A DNA stretch of 64,000 nt from a bacterium UBP8_UBA817. GTDB taxonomy: Bacteria; Margulisbacteria; Marinamargulisbacteria; CAMDBA01. The position numbers were made by a program, and so were the translations under genes. Location of the stretch: positions 1 to 64,000 of the forward strand of contig CAMDBA010000006.1 in assembly GCA_945888995.1 (NCBI GenBank), read 5' to 3'. Position 1 is the stretch's first letter. Each line of letters opens with the position of its first letter. This document shows, piece by piece, positions 25,554 through 33,054 of this stretch. Under the pieces are notes generated by a model. That model was not told where the DNA came from, did not search any database, and saw only the letters and a program-made list of their open reading frames with translations.

Positions 25554-27318
25554 AATGCTGTGGGTGCCGATAGTGCTGCCTTTTATTTTGATGGGGCTAG
25601 CCTGGTTTTTTTATCTTTTGTCAGGGAATCCTGGCATCGTGGATGTGTTTTGGGGGGTGGGCATTGCGGCGATTGCGGTCGCATGTGCTCTGGTTTTCCC
25701 TGTGTCTTTGTCTTACGGGCTTTTGTTGGGAGCTGTCTTTGCGTGGACCTTGAGACTGTCTGTGTTTCTCTGGTGGACGCGTATTCGTCCCGGCGAAAAA
25801 GATCCCCGCTATACCCAGCTCTTTGGTGGCAATAATCTTAAGGGTGCTGTAAAATCCTTTGGGAATTTCATGCTCCAAGCGGTATTGCAATTGCCGGTTG
25901 CCTCTGTTTTTTTTGTGGCTGCAATTTCGGAGAAATCCGGCTTTTTAGGACTGGGTTTGATCGTGGCGGTTGTGGGGATCGTGATCGAATCTGTGGCCGA
26001 TTTGCAGTTGCATCACTTCAAATCGCAAAAAACAGGAACCCTCTGTCGCAATGGGCTATGGGGCTACTCACGGCATCCCAATTATTTTGGGGAAATAGTA
26101 GTTTGGATCGGGTTTGCATTGATGGTGGTGAGTGACGGCTGGGGGATTTTGGCAATAGTGTCTCCGATCACGGTTTGGGTCATTGTTCGCTTTGTCACAG
26201 GTCCCTATACCGAGCGTGTTTCCGTGGCACGCAAAGGGGCTGTCTATCGAGACTATCAACAGTCTACCCCTATGATTTTGCCGAAATTTCCTATTGCAGA
26301 ATGGTTACTGGCGTCGGTTAATCTGCCGGATAATTTTTTACGATGGGGTATACGTCGTGAGCTTTACGCCCGTTTGCGTGTGGAATCAGGTTTTTTGAGA
26401 CAGAGTGGCGCTGCTCACAAAGAGGCGCATGTCCAAATATTAAAGAATTCACCTATAGCTATCTATACGGATGCGGCAAATGAACAACACTATGAGGTTC
26501 CAGCGGCTTTTTTCGAGCAGGTTTTAGGGACGAATTTAAAATACAGTTCGGGCCTCTATTTGACGCCTGACGCCGATTTGGACGAGGCGGAGCTGGCCAT
26601 GTTGGCGTTGTCTTGTGAAAGGGCCATGTTATCAGATGGTCAACAGGTGTTGGAGCTGGGTTGCGGTTGGGGGTCTTTGACGTTGTATATGGCCAAATAC
26701 TACCCCAATAGTCAGATTACGGCGGTCTCCAATTCGGCCAGTCAAAAGCTGTTTATCGATACCAAGTGTCGTGAGCGCTCTCTGCACAATGTTTCGGTTA
26801 TCACGGCTGATATTGCAAGTGTAAACTTTGACGTTACGTTTGACCGCATTGTATCTGTGGAAATGTTTGAGCATGTTCGCAACTACGAGGCATTGTTTCA
26901 GAAGTGCGCCTCTTGGCTGACGGACGATGGGTGTATGTTTGTCCACGTTTTTGGGCATAGGGAATTGGCCTATCTATTTGATACTGCGGATTCTTGGATG
27001 GCCAAATACTTTTTTGCAGGAGGCCAAATGCCGTCTTTTGATTTGTTTTTGAATTTTCAATCCCATTTAACGCTCCAATCCCGATGGGCGGTGTCTGGGC
27101 AGCACTATGCCAAAACTTGTCGGGGCTGGTTGGTGAATATGGACCGAACATGGCCTGTCATTGCGCCTGTTTTTGATACCATTTATGGTCCAAAAGCCGC
27201 ACAGTTTAGACGCTATTGGCGACTGTTTTTTATGTCTTGTGAAGAATTATTTGCTTGGGACAAGGGGAATGCTTGGCAGGTGTATCATTATCGATTTTGC
27301 AAAAAGGCGTTGCGTTGA
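25546..27318 (+). CDS. DUF1295 (steroid-reductase-like) - Cfa-like methyltransferase fusion
   Basis: 590-residue fusion. Residues ~1-245 form a multi-pass membrane domain of the DUF1295/steroid 5-alpha-reductase type (NPGIVDVFWGVG, GLWGYSRHPNYFGEIVVWIG). Residues ~255-590 are a second methyltransferase of the Cfa/COG2230 group (LELGCGWGSLTLYMAKYYP at ~370, FDRIVSVEMFEHVRNY, YFFAGGQMPS). The two are normally neighbouring genes. The ATG at 25546 is preferred to TTG 25543 because AGGAG lies nine bases upstream. This puts a putative reductase and an acyl methyltransferase on one membrane protein. Product unknown. Its TGA overlaps the ATG of the SDR fragment. Confidence 0.87.
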   Translation: MIEMLWVPIVLPFILMGLAWFFYLLSGNPGIVDVFWGVGIAAIAVACALVFPVSLSYGLLLGAVFAWTLRLSVFLWWTRIRPGEKDPRYTQLFGGNNLKGAVKSFGNFMLQAVLQLPVASVFFVAAISEKSGFLGLGLIVAVVGIVIESVADLQLHHFKSQKTGTLCRNGLWGYSRHPNYFGEIVVWIGFALMVVSDGWGILAIVSPITVWVIVRFVTGPYTERVSVARKGAVYRDYQQSTPMILPKFPIAEWLLASVNLPDNFLRWGIRRELYARLRVESGFLRQSGAAHKEAHVQILKNSPIAIYTDAANEQHYEVPAAFFEQVLGTNLKYSSGLYLTPDADLDEAELAMLALSCERAMLSDGQQVLELGCGWGSLTLYMAKYYPNSQITAVSNSASQKLFIDTKCRERSLHNVSVITADIASVNFDVTFDRIVSVEMFEHVRNYEALFQKCASWLTDDGCMFVHVFGHRELAYLFDTADSWMAKYFFAGGQMPSFDLFLNFQSHLTLQSRWAVSGQHYAKTCRGWLVNMDRTWPVIAPVFDTIYGPKAAQFRRYWRLFFMSCEELFAWDKGNAWQVYHYRFCKKALR

Positions 27319-27422
27319 TGGCCTCTCCAGGACATATTGGGATTACGGGGGCAAATAGTTATATTGGGACCACGTTGATTGCCCATTTACATGCGGCGTA
27401 TCTCGAGTCACGCTACCCATAA
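27318..27422 (+). pseudogene. Truncated short-chain dehydrogenase (34 residues)
   Basis: Starting at an ATG that overlaps the preceding stop, the frame encodes MASPGHIGITGANSYIGTTL and ends in TAA after 34 codons. GITGANSYIG is the Rossmann dinucleotide-binding start of an SDR or epimerase. SDR genes are regular partners in COG2907-DUF1365-Cfa operons. All catalytic parts (YxxxK) are missing, so only the first strand and helix remain. The cut lies seven bases before the end of the convergent AraC gene, suggesting a recombination junction. Confidence 0.75.
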
Positions 27423-27428
27423 CTGGGG

Positions 27429-28502
27429 TTAAGCCATATGCTTTTTCCGATACGCCTGAGGCGACATACCCATTTTTGCTTTGAAATGAGAGCAGAATGT
27501 TCCGTAGCTGTTGTACCCCACGTCCATGGCTATGGCCAAGGTTGTTTTCCATTCCAGCGTTCGCAATTGTTCTGCGGCGGCGGGGATACGGTACTCGGCC
27601 AGAAATTGATTAAATTTGAGATTGAGATGCTGATTGAGTAGCTGGGAGATTTGGTATTTGTTCAGCCCTGTTTCTTCGGAAAATTTATGCAGCGAGAGCT
27701 CTGTGTCTGCATAAATCAAAGCAGCCATGTCTTTCATTTTGGCGATTGCTTCGGGGACTTCTGTGCCAGAAAGATAGTCTCTAGCTGCGTAATGGGACTG
27801 TACTTCACCGACCCATGCAGCCAGCCATTCGGGGTGTCGGAGTTGTATGGCGACAATGAAGACAAATAAAATACCGAACAGACTACTGCCTATTTCCAAT
27901 GCCAAGATCAGCGTGGTACTGGAAAGCAAACTAAACAACAATGTGCTGACCAGTCCTATTTGTACAATGGCAAACCCCTGGAAAATTCTTTTTTTCAGAA
28001 TGCTATCCAATCTGAAAAGATAACGTTGTTTGGCTATGATCATCCCGAGATATGCGAGTATCAGAATACCACAGAGGGCAGATACGAGTCCGTAAGGCCA
28101 TATCTGGACATGTTGGTATAGGGTTTCTATTGTCTGTACTTTCTCTATCGAAGGCATGAATAGAAATGGCATATAAAGGCAAATGCCGACGGCGATGAGG
28201 CCAAAGTGTCGTGTGTTTGACTTGCTTTTAATGGGGCGATTCAATCCGATATGACAAAAATAAATGTAAAGCAAAGGTCCTAAACAAAAGAGAATGGGGA
28301 CATAAATCATAAATAGACTGGGTGTCGTGGCCAGTGTGTAGGTGAAAACTTTGATGCAATACCACGTCAATCCGGCGTAGAGAAACGCAATGCTGGAGAG
28401 GATGGCTCTGCCGTAGCTTGGTTTTCCTACCCATTGGGCGATGGACACGGTGAGTGCCGCGCCAATACTGAGGGTGGTTAAGAAATTGCTCATTACCATC
28501 AT
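27429..28502 (-). CDS. Membrane-anchored AraC-family regulator
   Basis: 357 residues: the first ~230 contain about seven hydrophobic helices, and the C-terminal ~100 are an AraC/XylS helix-turn-helix (LSLHKFSEETGLNKYQISQLLNQ; AIAMDVGYNSYGTFCSHFKAKMGMSPQAYRKKH). Membrane-spanning AraC regulators of this layout are thought to sense membrane or small-molecule signals. It is convergent with the lipid operon and divergent from DUF3050, and is the only regulator in the island's left part. It is a candidate to control both, which is inference. Confidence 0.85.
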   Translation of the reverse strand: MMVMSNFLTTLSIGAALTVSIAQWVGKPSYGRAILSSIAFLYAGLTWYCIKVFTYTLATTPSLFMIYVPILFCLGPLLYIYFCHIGLNRPIKSKSNTRHFGLIAVGICLYMPFLFMPSIEKVQTIETLYQHVQIWPYGLVSALCGILILAYLGMIIAKQRYLFRLDSILKKRIFQGFAIVQIGLVSTLLFSLLSSTTLILALEIGSSLFGILFVFIVAIQLRHPEWLAAWVGEVQSHYAARDYLSGTEVPEAIAKMKDMAALIYADTELSLHKFSEETGLNKYQISQLLNQHLNLKFNQFLAEYRIPAAAEQLRTLEWKTTLAIAMDVGYNSYGTFCSHFKAKMGMSPQAYRKKHMA

Positions 28503-28586
28503 TTTTTGAGTGTATAGGGTCTTTCGGTTTCTGTGTATTGGTAATTTTTTTTTGTAATAGCGGCTTTTTTCCTGTCTTCAAACTAT

Positions 28587-28641
28587 AATTATACCCATGT
28601 CCAAAATAAAATCCGGTTTTCATTTTGGAACGGGTATAATT
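28587..28641. repeat. Long inverted repeat with outward-facing TATAAT boxes
   Basis: Two 20-21 base arms (AATTATACCC...TCCAAAAT and its complement, 28587-28607 and 28622-28641) differ by about two positions and enclose 14 bases. Each arm carries TATAAT reading outwards, one towards the AraC gene and one towards DUF3050. It could be a divergent operator/promoter or a mobile-element hairpin. In the rest of the 298-base gap (28503-28800) I see only AT-rich sequence and another TATAAT-like box near 28788. Confidence 0.6.
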
Positions 28642-28800
28642 GGATTTTGGAGTTCGCTCTTTACCTGCCCCCCCTTAGCGTACCGATTACGAAAAACACG
28701 AGAAAATTTTTTCAGTAAATCCGCTAAAGTGATATACTCCCCATAAATTAAAAAAATCCCTCTCCCCAATTTTTATTGTGGGCATTATAATGGGTACGAC

Positions 28801-29547
28801 ATGATGAACAGCCATATACTCAAAACCAAGCTAACCCCTCTCTACTACCGACTCCAAACCCATGCCATGTACGCTAGGCTACACAGCATTCCTGACCTAC
28901 AACGCTTTATGTCACATCATATTGTGGCTGTCTGGGACTTTATGTTTCTTTTGAAAGCCTTGCAAAAAGAATGCACATGCCTCTCGCTCCCTTGGCGACC
29001 CACTGGAGATGCCCAAATCCGACGATTGATCAACGAGATCGTTCTAGCTGAAGAATCAGACCTCATCGACGGCGTAGCCACCAGTCACTTCGAGCTATAC
29101 CTCAGCGCGATGACGAACATTGGTGCAGACACAGCCCCTATGATCCAGACATTGCAGGCCCTTGATTCATGTATGTCTTTCACAGACGCCATCTCGCAAT
29201 CAGCATTTCCTGACAGCGCCAAAAAATTTATTTCAACCACATGGAATATTCTCGAATCGCGCTCGCTGCCGGCCATAGCCGCCGCATTTGCACTGGGCCG
29301 TGAAGATGTTATTCCCGACATGTTTGTGAATTTGGTACATCATCATTACGACAGCGCACCCGAGCGTATCGCCCTCTATAAAACCTATTTGGAGCGCCAT
29401 ATCGAACTGGATGGAGAGGACCACGGCCCGATGGCTATGCGTCTTCTGGATATCCTCTGTGGCGACGACCCTCTTGCATGGCAATCCGCCGAAGAGGCCG
29501 CAACCCGTGCCCTTTTGGCCCGCATTGCACTCTGGGATAGTATTTAA
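28801..29547 (+). CDS. DUF3050 family protein (haem-oxygenase-like fold)
   Basis: 248 residues matching DUF3050 by its characteristic line FMSHHIVAVWDFMFLLKALQ, then CLSLPWRPTGDAQIRRLINEIVLAEESD and SHFELYLSAM. The family is all-helical, related to haem-oxygenase-like/TENA folds, with conserved His and Glu residues that could bind a metal (HH in MSHHIV, EE in LAEESD, HHH in LVHHHYD). Function is not established. It is divergent from the AraC gene and followed, with overlap, by a RecQ fragment. Confidence 0.85.
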   Translation: MMNSHILKTKLTPLYYRLQTHAMYARLHSIPDLQRFMSHHIVAVWDFMFLLKALQKECTCLSLPWRPTGDAQIRRLINEIVLAEESDLIDGVATSHFELYLSAMTNIGADTAPMIQTLQALDSCMSFTDAISQSAFPDSAKKFISTTWNILESRSLPAIAAAFALGREDVIPDMFVNLVHHHYDSAPERIALYKTYLERHIELDGEDHGPMAMRLLDILCGDDPLAWQSAEEAATRALLARIALWDSI

Positions 29548-29644
29548 TATCTCTTTCGAGACACATCTCAAACAACGCTTTGGCTACAATGCTTTTCGCC
29601 CCGATCAGGAAGAGATCATCCACGCCTTGCAAAGATACACTTGA
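29543..29644 (+). pseudogene. N-terminal fragment of RecQ helicase
   Basis: In the frame ending at TGA 29642-29644 about 33 codons encode NISFETHLKQRFGYNAFRPD, followed by QEEIIHAL. That is the start of RecQ-family helicases (LKxxFGYxxFRPxQEEII, the Q motif). The sequence ends before the Walker A motif. It overlaps the DUF3050 stop and runs into an oppositely oriented DUF1295 fragment, so it is the donor's downstream gene cut at a junction near 29635. Confidence 0.75.
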
Positions 29645-29844
29645 AAATATGAACGAATATAAAACAATTTGCCCCGTTCTTTCCTCCACGCGAGGTACCG
29701 ATAGTCCTCTGCTTTGCCTTTGTTTCGTGCATGAATATGACACGCCATATCAGCCACATCGTTCCTTTTTTTAATTAAAGAAACTACGAACCACAGGCTC
29801 ATGTATGCGAACAATATAGCGATAAAAGTTATAAAATAATTTAT
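29632..29844 (-). pseudogene. DUF1295 remnant with internal deletion
   Basis: Read on the minus strand from 29844: NYFITFIAIL, then LFAYMSLWFVVSLIKKRNDV and ADMA, the start of DUF1295 proteins. It jumps directly to HIHARNKGKAEDYRYLAWR, which lies some 60 residues further on in the family, and then SYFQVYL. The expected ATG is ATA. So the gene has lost its start codon, an internal segment and its 3' half, where it meets the RecQ fragment. It is the last member of the leftward DUF2177-TspO group. Confidence 0.7.
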
Positions 29845-30239
29845 AGACCAATCTTACTTGCGATGAAGTAGGTTACAACAGAAACAGAAGCCGCGAGTAC
29901 CGCGCCCCACGCCAAATCGACGATGGTTACGAGAAGTGGCCAATCCTTAGCCACCGCCAAATTCGTGAGGTCATAGGTGGCATAACAAACGAGGCCAAAG
30001 AGCGCGCCAAAAAGCAGGGCGTGCGTCCATGAACTTTTTTCCACAGCGGGAGTGATAACAAAGACTACGAGTCCAGCGATGAAAATGAGATAAAAAATAA
30101 TTGCCGCGGTCCAATTTACATCCGGCTTAATAAGTGTACCGATTTGAGCGCGATAAAAATCCTTAGCCACAAGTCCCAGCCAGATCATATCAATAGCAAA
30201 GAAAACTGGAAGTGCAATTGCGAATAATTTTATGAACAT
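29841..30239 (-). CDS. DUF2177 family membrane protein
   Basis: 132 residues with four transmembrane helices and the family features IDMIWLGLVAKDFYRAQIG near the N-terminus and FGLVCYATYDLTNLAVAKDW in the centre. Function unknown. DUF2177 genes often accompany photolyase, DUF1295 and Cfa genes. One base separates it from tspO upstream, and its stop overlaps the DUF1295 remnant downstream. Confidence 0.87.
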   Translation of the reverse strand: MFIKLFAIALPVFFAIDMIWLGLVAKDFYRAQIGTLIKPDVNWTAAIIFYLIFIAGLVVFVITPAVEKSSWTHALLFGALFGLVCYATYDLTNLAVAKDWPLLVTIVDLAWGAVLAASVSVVTYFIASKIGL

Positions 30240-30240
30240 A

Positions 30241-30645
30241 TTATTTATTGAGATACGTCATGGTTAATTGCACACAAGTTGCAAATGTTCCCCACAAGAG
30301 ATACGGGATATTGGCATAGACGACCCAGCGGAGTTCGGGTGATGCATGCCAAACGGCGTAGAGTGCCCAGATAAGTGTGCCCACGACGAGCAAAATATCG
30401 ATTGATGCCAGGAAATTATTTACCAAGCGGAATTGTATTGGCGGGAAAGCGAAGTTGAAAAGTAAGTTGAGCGCAAACGGCAGTGCCACTATCCACGGAA
30501 TCTGCTTGGTGAATGCTTTGTAAAATACTGTGCCAAAAGAAACGGCGATAATAGCATACAGTACCGTCCATACTGGCACAAAGATCCAGCTCGGTGGCGC
30601 CCATGTGGGTTTGATTAAAGTTGAGTACAAGTTATATTTGTTCAT
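30241..30645 (-). CDS. tspO: TspO/MBR family tryptophan-rich sensory protein
   Basis: 134 residues, five predicted transmembrane helices, rich in aromatic residues, with KPTWAPPSWIFVPVWTVLYA at the N-terminus and the PYLLWGTFATCVQL end typical of TspO. The family binds porphyrins and cholesterol-like ligands and is linked to light and oxidative-stress responses in bacteria. It lies in a leftward group with DUF2177 and photolyase genes. Specific ligand unknown. Confidence 0.93.
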   Translation of the reverse strand: MNKYNLYSTLIKPTWAPPSWIFVPVWTVLYAIIAVSFGTVFYKAFTKQIPWIVALPFALNLLFNFAFPPIQFRLVNNFLASIDILLVVGTLIWALYAVWHASPELRWVVYANIPYLLWGTFATCVQLTMTYLNK

Positions 30646-30678
30646 AAATTTATTTTAGCATTATCGGACTCATTTTAC

Positions 30679-31170
30679 TTAGCGTTGGTCTCGAGTTTTT
30701 CTTCGCCGTATATACCAGTACACATAGAGAGAAAGGATAAGGATGACATTCGGAATAAATATGATTGGTTGAACCCAGGATATTCCATTGATGTGGAAGT
30801 CTGAAATGGGCCACAAAAAAGGCGTTGGGAAAAAGGTAGCCTCGTGTGTAGGTATATCAACTAAAATATGAAGTGGCCATGCGAGCGTAAGCTTGGCAAA
30901 ATGCTTCTTGCCAAGAAACCAGAGAAATACAAAGAATACTGCATAAACGACAAAGCTATGAGTAATACCGTAGACAGTGAAGATGTACGGCGGAATCGTT
31001 TCTAAGCTTGGCCGACCCATCGTGCCACCAGAAACTAGATTTATTATAAAAAAAGGCGCGAACGCCAAGAGGTCTGGCCCTATACCAAAGAGAAATGCAG
31101 TCACATAATCCCGCCTGCGCATGCGACCAAATGCAACACCTCCGTATAATCCATGAGAGATAATGTCCAT
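30679..31170 (-). CDS. YdjM-like membrane-bound metal-dependent hydrolase
   Basis: 163 residues starting MDIISHGLYGGVAFGRMRRR, a start typical of YdjM/LexA-regulated inner-membrane putative hydrolases (His in the first helix, FGIGPDLLAF as the Asp-bearing segment, PLHILVDIPTH near the C-terminus). Four or five transmembrane segments. The start at 31170 is preferred to an upstream codon at 31227, which would overlap the photolyase gene. Activity unproven for the family. Confidence 0.75.
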   Translation of the reverse strand: MDIISHGLYGGVAFGRMRRRDYVTAFLFGIGPDLLAFAPFFIINLVSGGTMGRPSLETIPPYIFTVYGITHSFVVYAVFFVFLWFLGKKHFAKLTLAWPLHILVDIPTHEATFFPTPFLWPISDFHINGISWVQPIIFIPNVILILSLYVYWYIRRRKTRDQR

Positions 31171-31198
31171 ACATTTATTATACCAGTTGTATATGAAA

Positions 31199-32650
31199 TT
31201 ATTTTTTAGACAGATAGTCCTTTGCAATTTTTAAATAATTTTCTTTTTTCTTCTTTTCCATCTTATCAAAAAGTCTTGGCATCATCGATAGTCGATGATT
31301 ACTTGTGAAAAAGTCACGGTGACTAGCTATGAAATTCCAATACAGTGCAGTCCACATCTCTTCCCAATCGCCACCGAGATAATCTGACATTTTTTTAATA
31401 TAATTGCTACCTGAGATATATGGTTTGGTAGCAAAAACACCCCCATCAGCGAACTGACTCATCCCATATACATTTGGTACCATTACCCAATCATACGCAT
31501 CCACGTACATTGCCATAAACCATTGATACACATAATCGGGATTAACTTGAGAAAGCAACATAAAGTTACCGAGAACCATCAATCGTTCGATGTGATGATT
31601 GTATCCATAGTGCAGAGCTTTCTTGATAGCGCTGTCGACTGGAGTAATACCCGTATCTCCAGTCCAAAATCCTATTGGCAAGCGACGGGAATGTTTCCAA
31701 AAATTCTTAGTGCGCATGACAACACCATCACACTCATAGGAAGCACGCATAAACTCACGCCACCCAATAATCTGTCGTACAAAACCTTCGAGTGAATTTA
31801 TAGGTATAGCGTGAGTATCTGCATACACTATTGCCCTATCGATTACATGTCTCGGTTCGAGCAATCCAATATTTATGAGCGCTGACAATGTCGAATGAAA
31901 GAGCCTTACGCTTTTTGTAGAAAGCGCATCTTCATACACACCAAAATGGGCAAAGCGGTCTTCTAAAAACACCTGCAAAAAATTTTCGGCATCCTTGTGT
32001 GTACATGGTAGCCAGCACGCTATCTCTCCATATTTTTCAGCTTGTATTGTATCGAGCCACTTCTTCATTTTTGATACGTCAAAATTATTTTCAAAAACAA
32101 TATCCTTGGGGAGAGTTGTATCTCGAGCAAGTTTTTTTCGGTTGTCTGCATCAAAGCTCCAAGCGCCACCTCTGGGCTTTCCATGTCCGTCCATCATGAC
32201 GCCCAAGTCATCTCGAATTTTCTTGTAGAACATCGCCATATTTTTCTTTGAGCTTTTGTATCTTGCTATTGATTCCTCCTTTGGCAAAATAAAAAGTGGT
32301 GACTCATACCAAACCCGCTTTATCTCGGAAGCGGTTATAGCCCGCTCCAAATAGAAGTCAGTAGTATCGACAATATGAAGTTCTTGTATCCCTTCTTTTT
32401 TTAAATAATCAAAAATATCTTCCGTCTTCGGATACTGTTCAATCGTCAGACAGTTTACTTTGTACCCCTCTTTTTTCAAACGATCTCCATATGCACCCAT
32501 ACTTAATTTATGCAAAATCAGCTTTTGATAATGGATCGGGTTCTGCGACAGAATCAATGACTCTTCAATCAAAAAAATAACCCGTCCTTTTTGTATAGCC
32601 GGTGATTTTATAAAAAGTTGATGAGGATAGACTAATGTTGCTTCTTTCAT
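31199..32650 (-). CDS. Cryptochrome/photolyase family protein (FeS-BCP-like, cluster motif absent)
   Basis: 483 residues with the features of the bacterial 6-4 photolyase-related group: YPHQLF start, GGAWSFDADNRKKL, LEGFVRQIIGWREFMR, RLMVLGNFMLLSQVNPD, YVDAYDWVMVPNVYGMSQFADGG, and SNHRL near the end. Family members bind FAD and, via four cysteines, a 4Fe-4S cluster. Here the usual C-terminal segment MSDYCxGC...CPFTxLYW is shortened to MSDYLGGDWEEMWTALYW, leaving none of its three cysteines. The start (MKEATLV) is an ATG 12 codons into the longest frame. DNA repair or light sensing is possible. Confidence 0.85.
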   Translation of the reverse strand: MKEATLVYPHQLFIKSPAIQKGRVIFLIEESLILSQNPIHYQKLILHKLSMGAYGDRLKKEGYKVNCLTIEQYPKTEDIFDYLKKEGIQELHIVDTTDFYLERAITASEIKRVWYESPLFILPKEESIARYKSSKKNMAMFYKKIRDDLGVMMDGHGKPRGGAWSFDADNRKKLARDTTLPKDIVFENNFDVSKMKKWLDTIQAEKYGEIACWLPCTHKDAENFLQVFLEDRFAHFGVYEDALSTKSVRLFHSTLSALINIGLLEPRHVIDRAIVYADTHAIPINSLEGFVRQIIGWREFMRASYECDGVVMRTKNFWKHSRRLPIGFWTGDTGITPVDSAIKKALHYGYNHHIERLMVLGNFMLLSQVNPDYVYQWFMAMYVDAYDWVMVPNVYGMSQFADGGVFATKPYISGSNYIKKMSDYLGGDWEEMWTALYWNFIASHRDFFTSNHRLSMMPRLFDKMEKKKKENYLKIAKDYLSKK

Positions 32651-32709
32651 ATTATTACTTGTAAACAGGTAGCAAACTTTCCCCACATTTTGTATGTAGT
32701 ATTCATTGA

Positions 32710-32976
32710 TCAGGTTGATAGTATTAAAATCAAAATAGCAAAGTATATGATCATATAAAAACGATAGAAATTAATCACCCGCAACTCTGCCCTCTTCGTG
32801 CGCTGATGAAAGCCAAAAAGCACTTTGATCTCCTCCCAAAAAACGGGCTTTACATTAATCCACCAGCTATCAGTTTGATAGACCATCTTCCTAAATCGAC
32901 TGCGAAACAATCCCATAGGAAAACTCCAGATAATAAACGCAATGACGGCAATCGTGTGTATGGTTATAGTATCCAT
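32710..32976 (-). CDS. Small membrane protein, 88 residues
   Basis: Unrecognised. It has an N-terminal helix (HTIAVIAFIIWSFPMGLF), a charged middle containing FHQRTKRAELRV, and a C-terminal helix (FYMIIYFAILILILS). It is upstream of the photolyase gene on the same strand and probably belongs to its transcription unit. No signal peptide cleavage site or metal-binding motif is visible. Confidence 0.6.
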   Translation of the reverse strand: MDTITIHTIAVIAFIIWSFPMGLFRSRFRKMVYQTDSWWINVKPVFWEEIKVLFGFHQRTKRAELRVINFYRFYMIIYFAILILILST

Positions 32977-33054
32977 TTATTTCTCTTCACTCCTTACTTC
33001 TGACATGAATTTATTTTTTCTCCCGCTTAAAGCTGATTTTGTATGTATAAAATT

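Noticed and set aside
29605-29814. 69-residue minus-strand ORF as an intact small membrane protein
   Set aside because: Its two halves match distant parts of DUF1295 proteins joined by a deletion, and its tail runs into the reverse strand of the RecQ fragment, so it is a remnant.
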